Assembly: GCA_937898195.1 (NCBI GenBank)
Contig: CALEJD010000047.1
Coordinates: 1 to 28,457, forward strand
Source: an uncultured Clostridia bacterium
Lineage (GTDB): Bacteria > Bacillota > Clostridia > Oscillospirales > Acutalibacteraceae
Reading direction: 5' to 3'
DNA length: 28,457 nucleotides
Shown piece after piece: positions 15,208 to 22,119 of the stretch (position 1 is its first letter; the number at the start of each line of letters is the position of its first letter). Below the pieces are notes generated by a model. The model saw only the letters and a list, made by a program, of their open reading frames with translations, searched no databases and had not been told where the DNA came from. The position numbers and the translations under genes were made by a program.

Positions 15208-15463
15208 AGACGGTTTCATATTGAAAGATGTTGCAGGTAGTAAAATCGTAATTGCAACAGGTGAGGCAAGACTTTCGTTTAACGGAGTAATCACTTTCAA
15301 TAGCGTTGGTGCAGAGATTTTTAACTTGCTCGACGGAACAAATTCTCCTGAAGAAATTGTTGAAAAAATTGCGAATGATTACAATGTGGATGCTGGGATT
15401 GTGAAAAGAGACTTTGATGCTCTTGTAGAGAAACTTAGAAAACACAATTTGCTTGACGAATAA
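15197..15463 (+). CDS. PqqD-like peptide-binding protein
   Basis: The 88-residue protein has the PqqD/RRE layout: a beta-rich start (DGFILKDVAGSKIVIATGEA), FNGVITFNSVGAEIFNLLDGTNS, then a winged-helix part SPEEIVEKIANDYNVDAGIVKRDFDALVEKLRK. In RiPP pathways such domains bind the leader peptide and deliver it to a modifying enzyme. AAAGG lies 10 bases before the ATG. It overlaps the HprK-like gene by 11 bases, so the two proteins are very likely made together. No radical SAM enzyme, YcaO protein, asparagine synthetase-like cyclase or transglutaminase-like protease is in the window, and I see no precursor-like small open frame in the 97 bases downstream. Confidence in the fold is good; the role is open. 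Confidence 0.8.
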   Translation: MKIKDGFILKDVAGSKIVIATGEARLSFNGVITFNSVGAEIFNLLDGTNSPEEIVEKIANDYNVDAGIVKRDFDALVEKLRKHNLLDE

Positions 15464-15498
15464 TTTATTAAAAACCATATAAAAGTTTATAAAAAACA

Positions 15499-15527
15499 TT
15501 GCATATTCAAATTGAGTTTGGTATAAT
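15499..15527 (+). promoter_or_regulatory. Promoter for the tyrosine kinase gene
   Basis: TTGCAT (15499-15504), 17 bases, TATAAT (15522-15527), preceded by TGG as an extended -10. Confidence 0.75.
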
Positions 15528-15560
15528 CTTTTGGATATGTAATAAAAGAGGAGTATTGAT

Positions 15561-17033
15561 ATGGAATATAATACAAACAACTCTCAAATCGAAAAAGGCA
15601 TTGATATTGCAACCATTATGCAATATGCACTTCGTGTGCTTCAGAAATGGTGGGCTGTTTTGTTAGCTGCTGTTATCTGTGCAAGTGCAGGTTTTGTTGT
15701 TGCAAAGGTTACTTATGTGCCACAATACACTTGTACAATGCGTTTCGTTATTGACAACAAAAATGAAAACACAGTGTCTGGTGGACAAAGTGTAAGTGAT
15801 ATTAATGCTGGCATGCAGCTTGCTCGAGACTACGTTGTTATTATGACTGACACAAATTCGCTTATGGAAGCAGTCGCAAAAAACAGCGGTTATGATATTA
15901 CCGGTGACCAGGTTAAAAAAATGCTTAAGGGGACACTTATTGAAGACACATCAATCGTTGCGCTCAATGTAACGACATCTAACCCTGAAGTTTCATATGC
16001 TGTTGCAACAAGTTATCTTAATAATTATGCACAGACAACTGACAAGGCACATAGCAACACAAGAGCTATTGTCATTGATGAACCTGTTATGCCAACTGAG
16101 CCAAATGGTGATAACTCAAAATTGCTTTACACTTTGTTGGGCTTTGTATTCGGTGCAGGTCTTGTTGTTGGTATAATCTGTATCAGCATTTTCATTAAAG
16201 ATACAGTTAAGCTTACAGACGATATTACAAATAAACTCAACAGCAAAGTTGTTGGTTCAGTTGTTCATATCAAGAAGAACGAAAAAGGCAGTCTTCTCTT
16301 TACTGATAAGAAGACAGGCTTTATGTTCATCGAAGCATTCAAGACTATTCGTGCAAAGCTTGAAAATACAGCAAAACGTCATAACTACAAGACTTTTGTG
16401 TTTACAAGTACTGCTGAAAATGAAGGTAAAACAACAATTGCAACAAACACAGCTTTGGCTCTTGCAAAGAACGGCAAATCAGTTCTCTTGATTGACGCTG
16501 ACCTTCGTAAACCATCAGTATATAAGACACTTGGTGTTTCAGCTACAAACGAAGCAGGTCTTGCAGGTGTAATTACTGGCGAAAAGACACTCAGCGAATC
16601 AATCAAATATTTTGAAAAGTTCAATCTTTTCCTTCTCATTTCAAGTCAGGCTGTTTCAGAATCTGCTGAACTTCTTTCATCTGACGAAACAGAAGAAATT
16701 CTTGAAGCTGTTAAGAATGAGTTTGACTATGTTATTATTGATACTCCGCCAGCAGGTCTTGTGGCAGATGCAACAATTCTTGCTCAGCACGCGGACGCAA
16801 CAGTAATGATTATTCGTAATGACCGTGCACCAATGCGTCGTATCAGAAAGACTATGGAAGACATTAATGGTACAGGCACTGATCTTCTTGGTGTTATTTA
16901 TAATGACGCTGACAGCAGTTCAGCTGTAAATCTTATCAAAGCTGGTAAGAAGAGCAAGAAGGGCTATGGCTACGGTTATGGATATGGTTATGGTTACGGC
17001 TATGGTGAAGAGTATAAAAGTAAAAAGAAATAA
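15561..17033 (+). CDS. Wzc/CapAB-type polysaccharide co-polymerase and bacterial tyrosine kinase with (GY)7 tail
   Basis: This 490-residue protein joins a Wzz-like chain-length regulator to a bacterial tyrosine autokinase. Membrane spans lie at about residues 30-50 (WWAVLLAAVICASAGFVV) and 190-215 (LYTLLGFVFGAGLVVGII), flanking the extracytoplasmic Wzz domain. The kinase domain has Walker A STAENEGKTT (Lys 290), Walker A' VLLIDADLRKP and Walker B VIIDTPPAG (Asp 394). The C-terminus is seven Gly-Tyr repeats (16962-17003), then GEEY and a Lys-rich end, the expected tyrosine cluster for autophosphorylation. Such proteins control export of capsule or exopolysaccharide. Firmicutes often split this into two proteins; here it is one chain. 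No glycosyltransferase, flippase or polymerase gene is nearby. GAGGAG precedes the ATG, and the gene has its own promoter and terminator. Confidence 0.92.
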   Translation: MEYNTNNSQIEKGIDIATIMQYALRVLQKWWAVLLAAVICASAGFVVAKVTYVPQYTCTMRFVIDNKNENTVSGGQSVSDINAGMQLARDYVVIMTDTNSLMEAVAKNSGYDITGDQVKKMLKGTLIEDTSIVALNVTTSNPEVSYAVATSYLNNYAQTTDKAHSNTRAIVIDEPVMPTEPNGDNSKLLYTLLGFVFGAGLVVGIICISIFIKDTVKLTDDITNKLNSKVVGSVVHIKKNEKGSLLFTDKKTGFMFIEAFKTIRAKLENTAKRHNYKTFVFTSTAENEGKTTIATNTALALAKNGKSVLLIDADLRKPSVYKTLGVSATNEAGLAGVITGEKTLSESIKYFEKFNLFLLISSQAVSESAELLSSDETEEILEAVKNEFDYVIIDTPPAGLVADATILAQHADATVMIIRNDRAPMRRIRKTMEDINGTGTDLLGVIYNDADSSSAVNLIKAGKKSKKGYGYGYGYGYGYGYGEEYKSKKK

Positions 17034-17041
17034 ACAATTAG

Positions 17042-17069
17042 AGCCGTACATTTAGTACGGCTTATTTTT
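17042..17069 (+). terminator. Intrinsic terminator after the tyrosine kinase
   Basis: A perfect 8-bp stem (AGCCGTAC, 17042-17049, with GTACGGCT, 17055-17062) is followed by TATTTTT. Confidence 0.88.
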
Positions 17070-17096
17070 CGGCAGTATAGAAATTAGGATTTGAAT

Positions 17097-18476
17097 ATGT
17101 CAGAACAAAGAAATAATTTACAAGAAAATAAAATGGGAATTATGCCTGAGGGTAAGCTTTTGGCATCTATGGCAACGCCTATGATGATTTCAATGCTTGT
17201 TCAGGCTTGCTATAATATAGTTGATAGTATTTTTGTTTCACAACTTAGTGAAAATGCATTGAATGCTGTGTCGTTAGCATTTCCTATGCAACAGATTATG
17301 ATTGCCGTGTGCGGTGGTACATCTGTCGGTATGAATGCGCTTCTTTCAAGGGCTTTGGGTGCAAAGAATTTTGAAAGAGCAAACAAAATTGCAAACACAG
17401 GAATTTTTCTCGCTATTTGTAGCAGTATAGTGTTTGCCCTGGTTGGGTTATTGGTTACAAAACCATTCTTTTTAGCACAGACAGATGTGGAAGAAATCGT
17501 GAATTATGGCACACAATATACAATGATTTGTATGGTGCTTTCATTCGGTATTGTTGGGCAATTCTGTTTTGAAAAGTTGTTGCAATCAACGGGTAGAACA
17601 TTCTGCACAATGATTACACATTTAATTGGTGCAGTTACAAATATTATTTTAGACCCGATTTTGATTTTTGGACTTTTCGGGTTCCCTAGACTTGAAGTTG
17701 CCGGTGCGGCCATTGCAACAGTTGCGGGACAAATTGTTGCAGCAATTATGGCAATAATTTTTAATCTTAAATTCAATAAAGAAATACATTTCAGCACAAA
17801 ACTTATTCGTTTTGATAAAGAGATTGTAAAAGATATTTACAAAATCGGATTGCCATCAATAGTAATGCAATCAATCGGCTCTGTAATGACCTTTACACTC
17901 AACAAAATTCTTATTTCGTTCACAACAACTGCAACGGCTGTTTTCGGCGCATATTTCAAACTTCAGAGCTTTGTTTTTATGCCGATATTTGGCCTTAACA
18001 ACGGAATGGTGCCAATTATTGCATATAACTATGGTGCGAGAAAATTCAGCCGTGTTAAAAAGACAATTATCATAACACTTATTACTGCAGTATCAATTAT
18101 GTTAATTGGCGTTGCTGCATTTGAAATAATTCCGGATAAATTGCTTTCTCTTTTCAATGCATCAGAAGAGATGCTTGCTATCGGTGTTCCGGCATTGAGA
18201 ATAATTGGAATCCACTTGATTTTTGCAGGTTTCTGTATTATTACAGGCTCTGTTTGTCAGGCAATCGGAAATCCAAATTATAGCCTTATAGTTTCGGTGT
18301 GCCGTCAGTTAGTAGTGCTTTTACCTTGTGCGTGGGCTTTAGCCCAAACAGGAAAACTTGAGCTTGTGTGGTTCGCATTCCCGATAGCAGAATGCGTGTC
18401 GCTGATACTCAGTGCAATATTCCTTTTAAAGACGTTGAAAAAAGCAAAAAAGAAAATGCAAGATATAATAGTTTAA
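17097..18476 (+). CDS. MATE-family efflux transporter (second paralogue)
   Basis: This 459-residue polytopic transporter is of the MATE type, exporting cationic compounds with a Na+ or H+ gradient. Family marks are LLASMATPMMISMLVQACYN, VDSIFVSQL, LDPILIFGLFGFPRLEVAG and, in the second half, FGLNNGMVPIIAYNYGAR. ATG 17097 is preferred because AGGA (17086-17089) lies seven bases upstream; an in-frame TTG at 17091 has only one base between itself and that site. It differs clearly from the MATE protein at 2388-3761, so they probably export different substrates. It has no adjacent regulator. The gap from the preceding terminator is only 27 bases and no clear promoter is seen there, so expression may rely on read-through or a weak promoter. 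Confidence 0.92.
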   Translation: MSEQRNNLQENKMGIMPEGKLLASMATPMMISMLVQACYNIVDSIFVSQLSENALNAVSLAFPMQQIMIAVCGGTSVGMNALLSRALGAKNFERANKIANTGIFLAICSSIVFALVGLLVTKPFFLAQTDVEEIVNYGTQYTMICMVLSFGIVGQFCFEKLLQSTGRTFCTMITHLIGAVTNIILDPILIFGLFGFPRLEVAGAAIATVAGQIVAAIMAIIFNLKFNKEIHFSTKLIRFDKEIVKDIYKIGLPSIVMQSIGSVMTFTLNKILISFTTTATAVFGAYFKLQSFVFMPIFGLNNGMVPIIAYNYGARKFSRVKKTIIITLITAVSIMLIGVAAFEIIPDKLLSLFNASEEMLAIGVPALRIIGIHLIFAGFCIITGSVCQAIGNPNYSLIVSVCRQLVVLLPCAWALAQTGKLELVWFAFPIAECVSLILSAIFLLKTLKKAKKKMQDIIV

Positions 18477-18480
18477 AACT

Positions 18481-18508
18481 AAAAGCGGAGCTTCGGCTCT
18501 GCTTTTTT
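18481..18508 (+). terminator. Intrinsic terminator after the second MATE gene
   Basis: An 11-bp stem (AAAAGCGGAGC, 18481-18491, with GCTCTGCTTTT from 18496, one G-U pair) closes a stable TTCG tetraloop and is followed by a T-run. Confidence 0.93.
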
Positions 18509-18609
18509 CTTGCAAAAAACGAGAAAAATATATGAAAAATCAAGAAAAATTATGAAAGTTAAAGAAAAAGCATAACAATATTCCAAAAATGTTAAAATTT
18601 TGTCAAAAT

Positions 18610-18654
18610 AGTCAGAAAAACTGACTTGAAGTTCACGTGAACCTGTGATATAAT
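18610..18654 (+). promoter_or_regulatory. Promoter with two palindromes before the DUF1836 operon
   Basis: TTGAAG (18626-18631), 17 bases, TATAAT (18649-18654), preceded by TGA. The spacer holds a perfect 12-bp palindrome, GTTCACGTGAAC (18631-18642). Another inverted repeat, AGTCAG/CTGACT (18610-18615, 18621-18626), lies against the -35. Both are candidate operators; the first downstream gene encodes a predicted DNA-binding protein. Confidence 0.75.
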
Positions 18655-18688
18655 CAAGCTACAATGATGGAGGGAGGGTAAAAGCTAT

Positions 18689-19249
18689 ATGTTAGAAAAA
18701 ATACCGGGAACGGTACTTTCATTTAACAGTTCAGCGGCAGAAAATAGTTATTCATTGATTTCTCCGCTTCTGACGGTAACAAAAGGGCTCACCTTGGCTC
18801 AGGTAACTGCGCTGACGGGGCTTGAACCGTCAACAATTCAAAATTGGGTAAAACGTGGCTGGGTAAAAAATCCCGAAGGAAAACGCTATGGTGAAGAACA
18901 AGTAATGCGTATTATACTTATAAATATGATGCGTGGCTCAATGCAACTTGAACAGATAGCATTTCTGATGAGCTATATAAATGGGTCGGTGGATGACCGA
19001 GCAGACGATATTTTACCCGACAAGGACTTATTCAATATTCTGTGCAATATAATATATATCTGTGAAGAGAGTTCAGCTCTTGATACAGATTATCTCGATA
19101 AAGTTATTGAAGCACAAATTGAAAAGATTAAAATAAGCGATGCGGTGTCAGTTAAAAAGCTGAAAACTGCATTGAGAGCAATGGTGTTGGCATTTCTCTC
19201 AACACAAATAAGAGAAATGGCACAAAAAGCATTTATGCAACTTATGTAA
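18689..19249 (+). CDS. DUF1836-family helix-turn-helix regulator
   Basis: This 186-residue protein has a MerR-like helix-turn-helix at about residues 30-75: LTLAQVTALTGLEPSTIQNWVKRGWVKNP, then GKRYGEEQVMRIILINMMRGSMQLEQIAFLMSYIN (read in parts). This fits DUF1836, a Firmicutes family with a MerR-type fold. The C-terminal half is helical, probably for dimerisation. AGGGAGGG lies ten bases before the ATG, a rather long spacing. It leads an operon with a DUF6054-like gene, nfeD and an SPFH gene, with gaps of 12-17 bases. The palindromes in the promoter suggest that it controls its own operon; the signal is unknown. Confidence 0.82.
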   Translation: MLEKIPGTVLSFNSSAAENSYSLISPLLTVTKGLTLAQVTALTGLEPSTIQNWVKRGWVKNPEGKRYGEEQVMRIILINMMRGSMQLEQIAFLMSYINGSVDDRADDILPDKDLFNILCNIIYICEESSALDTDYLDKVIEAQIEKIKISDAVSVKKLKTALRAMVLAFLSTQIREMAQKAFMQLM

Positions 19250-19266
19250 TTCAAAGGAGGGGTTGT

Positions 19267-19599
19267 ATGGTTGAATTTTTGGTGAGAATATCACCACAAG
19301 ATGCGGTGGATTTGGTTGATAAAGAAATTGTCAACGGGTCCATCACAGGTGAAAAAATTGACGAGCACATTTGCACAACAGAGAGTGGTAGAGAAGTCAG
19401 AGTGGTTATCTATGAAAAGCATTATTACAGAGCAGAGAACCGTTTGACCCTTACCTTGACTGTTGATAATCTTCAAGGGCTTACCCGTGTTCACGCAGTC
19501 GGTGGTGGCGGTGGCTCAGGCTTTTTCAGATTTGATTGGGGCGCATCAGACAGTTTTGCAAACTCTGTTGAAAATGCACTCTATCAATATAAAATATAA
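19267..19599 (+). CDS. DUF6054-like small protein
   Basis: The 110-residue product has no known function. AAGGAGGGG lies a few bases before the ATG, one of the strongest ribosome sites in the window. The sequence starts with EFLVRISPQDAVDLVDKEIVNG, has a central beta-rich part (REVRVVIYEKHYYRAENRLTLTLTVDN) and a glycine run (VGGGGGSGFFRFDWG). From memory this resembles DUF6054, a Clostridial family found beside SPFH-type genes; I cannot confirm it here. There is no signal peptide or transmembrane segment. Its place between a regulator and NfeD suggests a cytoplasmic accessory factor of the membrane module. Confidence 0.7.
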   Translation: MVEFLVRISPQDAVDLVDKEIVNGSITGEKIDEHICTTESGREVRVVIYEKHYYRAENRLTLTLTVDNLQGLTRVHAVGGGGGSGFFRFDWGASDSFANSVENALYQYKI

Positions 19600-19611
19600 A
19601 GGGAGGATTTT

Positions 19612-20055
19612 ATGGAATATCTAATGGCTAACCCATGGGCTATATGGATTGCAGTTGGCGTATTCTTCTTAATCGTTGAACTTTGCACAACAGCATTAGT
19701 ATCTATATGGTTCGTACCTGCGGCAATAATTACCTGTTTATTGTCATTTGTGATTAAAAGCGCAATCTGGCAAGTTGCCATATTCGTTTTACTTAGCGCA
19801 ATATTTATGGTAGTCTTCCGCAAAATTTATAAAAAATATATTAAGAAACCCGTTGATGATGTTGACCAGAATGAAAAACTTCTGGGAAAAATAGTAACAG
19901 TTATTGACGAAACAGATACTATTAGCGGAAGAGTCAAGTTAGGCGACATTTATTGGAAAGCAATCACCGAAGATGGTGAAACACTTTCACAAAATGAAAA
20001 AGCAGTTATCAAGAGTGTGCAAGGCACAACTCTTGTTGTAACTAAATTTAATTAA
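19612..20055 (+). CDS. NfeD-family membrane protein
   Basis: This 147-residue protein has two or three membrane helices near the N-terminus (about residues 10-80: IWIAVGVFFLIVELCTTAL, SIWFVPAAIITCLLSFVI and IWQVAIFVLLSAIFMVVF), then a soluble C-terminal OB-fold domain (LLGKIVTVIDETDTISGRVKLGDIYWKA and KSVQGTTLVV). This is the short NfeD form without the ClpP-like protease domain. NfeD proteins are encoded beside, and thought to work with, SPFH/stomatin proteins in membrane microdomains; that is the arrangement here, with the SPFH gene starting 15 bases downstream. GGGAGG precedes the ATG. Confidence 0.88.
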   Translation: MEYLMANPWAIWIAVGVFFLIVELCTTALVSIWFVPAAIITCLLSFVIKSAIWQVAIFVLLSAIFMVVFRKIYKKYIKKPVDDVDQNEKLLGKIVTVIDETDTISGRVKLGDIYWKAITEDGETLSQNEKAVIKSVQGTTLVVTKFN

Positions 20056-20070
20056 AAAAGGAGAAAAATT

Positions 20071-20964
20071 ATGGAATTATTATTTATCCCAACAATCATC
20101 GCAGTTATCATTATCGCAATTATTATTGCAAACGTACGCATCGTACCACAGGCAAACGCATTCGTTATTGAAAGACTTGGCGCATATTATACAACTTGGG
20201 ACACAGGTCTTCATGTAAAAGTTCCTATTATCGACAGAGTGGCAAAAAGAGTAAGCCTTAAAGAAGCAGTTGTGGATTTCCCACCACAGCCAGTTATCAC
20301 AAAGGATAACGTTACAATGTCAATTGATACAGTTGTTTTCTATCGCATTATTGACCCAAAACTCTATACTTATGGCGTTGAAAGACCAATGATGGCTATT
20401 GAAAACCTTACAGCAACAACTCTTCGTAACATTATCGGTGACCTTGAGCTTGACGCAACTCTTACATCAAGAGATACAATCAACTCAAAGATTACAGAAG
20501 TGCTTGACGATGCAACAGATGCTTGGGGTATCAAGATTAACCGTGTGGAATTAAAGAACATTATGCCACCACGCGAAATTCAGGATTCAATGGAAAAGCA
20601 GATGAAAGCTGAACGTGAACGCCGTGAAAAGATTCTTCAGGCTGAAGGTGAAAAGAAAGCTGCTATCCTTGTTGCTGAAGGTGAAAAAGAATCTGCAATT
20701 CTTCGTGCTGACGCTATCAAGGAATCAAAAATCCGTGAAGCAGAAGGTGAAGCAGCAGCAATTCTTAAAATTCAAGAAGCAACTGCAGCTGGTATCGATA
20801 TGATTAACAAGGTTAATCCAAGTCAAGAGTTCATTAGCATCAAGGCTCTTGAATCTTTCGAGAAAGCAGCAGACGGCAAAGCAACAAAGATTATTATCCC
20901 ATCAGAAATTCAAGGTCTTGCAGGTCTTGCAACATCTCTTACAGAGCTTGCAAAGAAAGACTAA
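20071..20964 (+). CDS. SPFH/Band 7 (stomatin-like) protein
   Basis: This 297-residue protein has an N-terminal membrane anchor (about residues 5-24, IPTIIAVIIIAIIIANVRIV) and an SPFH domain (VPQANAFVIERLGAYYTTWDTGLH, then VPIIDRVAKRVSLKE and VVDFPPQPVITKDNV). A long Glu/Ala/Lys-rich coiled coil follows (MEKQMKAERERREKILQAEG, then several EGEK and EGEA repeats), then a short C-terminal segment. Stomatin-like proteins form ring-shaped oligomers that organise membrane proteins and often act in stress resistance or protease control. AAAGGAG precedes the ATG. It is the last gene of the DUF1836-DUF6054-NfeD operon. The stop is followed by a hairpin without a T-run and then by the CGATATG array. Confidence 0.93.
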   Translation: MELLFIPTIIAVIIIAIIIANVRIVPQANAFVIERLGAYYTTWDTGLHVKVPIIDRVAKRVSLKEAVVDFPPQPVITKDNVTMSIDTVVFYRIIDPKLYTYGVERPMMAIENLTATTLRNIIGDLELDATLTSRDTINSKITEVLDDATDAWGIKINRVELKNIMPPREIQDSMEKQMKAERERREKILQAEGEKKAAILVAEGEKESAILRADAIKESKIREAEGEAAAILKIQEATAAGIDMINKVNPSQEFISIKALESFEKAADGKATKIIIPSEIQGLAGLATSLTELAKKD

Positions 20965-20966
20965 TT

Positions 20967-20984
20967 GCGTGATTAAAATCACGC
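20967..20984 (+). other. Hairpin after the SPFH gene, no T-run
   Basis: GCGTGAT (20967-20973), TAAA, ATCACGC (20978-20984) is a perfect 7-bp stem directly after the stop codon. It lacks the T-run of an intrinsic terminator and may instead protect the mRNA 3' end. Confidence 0.55.
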
Positions 20985-20987
20985 ATA

Positions 20988-21159
20988 GATATAAATCCTT
21001 GCAGGGTTTTCGATATGCGACAAGTCGCTCGATATGTGCTAACGCACTCGATATGTTCACTTTGTGAACGAGGATTTATATCATATCGAGTTTGAGCGTA
21101 GCGAAAACATATCGATTTTACGAAGTAAAAATATCGAGTTGAGTTTACTCAACATATCG
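20988..21159. repeat. Array of CGATATG/CATATCG repeats separated by small hairpins
   Basis: An outer inverted repeat, GATATAAATCCT (20988-20999) and AGGATTTATATC (21071-21082), encloses three CGATATG copies at 21011, 21030 and 21049, exactly 19 bases apart. The sequence after each copy is a different short palindrome: GCGAC-AA-GTCGC, GTGC-TAAC-GCAC, GTTCAC-TTT-GTGAAC. To the right, the repeat runs in the other orientation, CATATCG at 21082, 21108 and 21153 plus AATATCG at 21130, again with palindromic spacers (for example GTTGAG-TTTA-CTCAAC). No open frame is present. It is not CRISPR-like: the repeats are too short and the spacers are self-complementary. Confidence 0.85.
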
Positions 21160-21175
21160 ATAAAACAAGAATCAA

Positions 21176-21196
21176 GGCGGGAGCCTAGCTCCCGCC
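21176..21196. other. GC-rich perfect hairpin before the 287-aa membrane protein gene
   Basis: GGCGGGAGC (21176-21184), CTA, GCTCCCGCC (21188-21196) is a perfect 9-bp stem ending about ten bases before the ribosome site of the next gene. It stands out in this A/T-rich DNA and has no T-run on the plus strand. It may end transcripts from upstream, be the last module of the neighbouring array, or affect expression of the next gene. Confidence 0.6.
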
Positions 21197-21218
21197 GAGT
21201 TTAAAAGGATGGGGCAAA

Positions 21219-22082
21219 ATGAAACCTTTTATAAGCATTGATATTACCGAAAATAAGAAAAATGATAAAATTAATGGAGAAGAATTTGTTGTTAAAACTG
21301 TATCTCAGATGCAAAAACAATCCTTTGAAAATGCACAGGAAGATGCACTTGGTTTAGTAGAAGAAGCAAAAATGCCTTTGCTTTTGCGCATAATTCAAGG
21401 CGGATGTGGAATTGTAAGTTTGATGATTGTGGCAGGCATTGTTAAGGCTTGGGCTCCAGAAGACGGTCTCACTATTGCTCAATGTTACCAGAACGCTCCG
21501 GCATTATTCTGGATTGCTGGTGCTTGTCTTGTTGTTTGGGCAATATTAAAGTTTTTGAGTACAAAAAAGCAGAAAGAAACTCTAGAAACTGATATGAGTG
21601 AAAACACTATTAGAACACTGGACACAATTAGCAAGAATATTTACGCTGAATTAGATGTACCCGAGAATGCTCTTGCTGTTGACATTTTAGGGTTTACATA
21701 CAAAATGAAAGACGTAGAGCCAAAAGCAAAAGAAACGGGTCTTAATATTACTCCGTATCTTAATATTGAGTTTAAAGCTTTTACAGAAGAAAACAATTTA
21801 ATTTTGGCAGATTTAGAAAATAAATATTCGATTCCGTTATCATCTTTACAATCTATTCATACGGTTCGAAAAAATATTCGCATGCCAAGTTGGAACAAAG
21901 ATGAACCACACAATAAAGGCAAATATAAAGAATACAAATTGAATGCTGACGATTATGGTTGCATACATGTAAAACCTTATCATATTCTTGAGTTTTCACA
22001 TAATGGTGAGAACTGGGGAATATATTTTCCGAGTTATGAACTTTCAGTTTTTGAAGAACTTACAGGTTTAAAAGCGGAATAA
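21219..22082 (+). CDS. Two-TM protein of unknown function with C-terminal soluble domain
   Basis: The 287-residue product is not recognised. Residues 1-52 are polar and cytoplasmic-looking. Two hydrophobic segments follow at about 53-75 (PLLLRIIQGGCGIVSLMIVAGIV in part) and 92-112 (ALFWIAGACLVVWAILKFL). A soluble domain covers about 120-287, with alternating beta-type segments (NALAVDILGFTYKM, LNITPYLNIEFKAFTEENNL, YHILEFSHNGENWGIYFP). That C-terminal part might be a PH-like membrane-associated domain of the YcxB type, but the similarity is only suggestive. GGAtGGGG precedes the ATG. Both termini should face the cytoplasm. No promoter is obvious, because the repeat array and hairpin occupy the upstream region. 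A strong bidirectional terminator follows. Confidence 0.75.
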   Translation: MKPFISIDITENKKNDKINGEEFVVKTVSQMQKQSFENAQEDALGLVEEAKMPLLLRIIQGGCGIVSLMIVAGIVKAWAPEDGLTIAQCYQNAPALFWIAGACLVVWAILKFLSTKKQKETLETDMSENTIRTLDTISKNIYAELDVPENALAVDILGFTYKMKDVEPKAKETGLNITPYLNIEFKAFTEENNLILADLENKYSIPLSSLQSIHTVRKNIRMPSWNKDEPHNKGKYKEYKLNADDYGCIHVKPYHILEFSHNGENWGIYFPSYELSVFEELTGLKAE

Positions 22083-22116
22083 AAAAGGACAGATAGTAAA
22101 AACTATCTGTCCTTTT
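22083..22116. terminator. Bidirectional terminator between convergent genes
   Basis: A perfect 15-bp stem (AAAAGGACAGATAGT with ACTATCTGTCCTTTT) and a four-base loop has T-rich tails on both strands. It ends the gene on the left and the minus-strand M15-type gene on the right. Confidence 0.93.
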
Positions 22117-22119
22117 GGT

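Noticed and set aside
15464..15560. RiPP precursor peptide next to the PqqD-like gene
   Set aside because: No open frame with a ribosome site fits in this gap, which holds a promoter instead.
2388..18476. Recent duplication of the two MATE genes
   Set aside because: The proteins differ across most of their length, including helix 1 and loop motifs, so they are old paralogues.
20988..21159. CRISPR array
   Set aside because: Repeats are only 7 bases, spacers are self-complementary and of 12-19 bases, orientation flips mid-array, and no cas genes are present.
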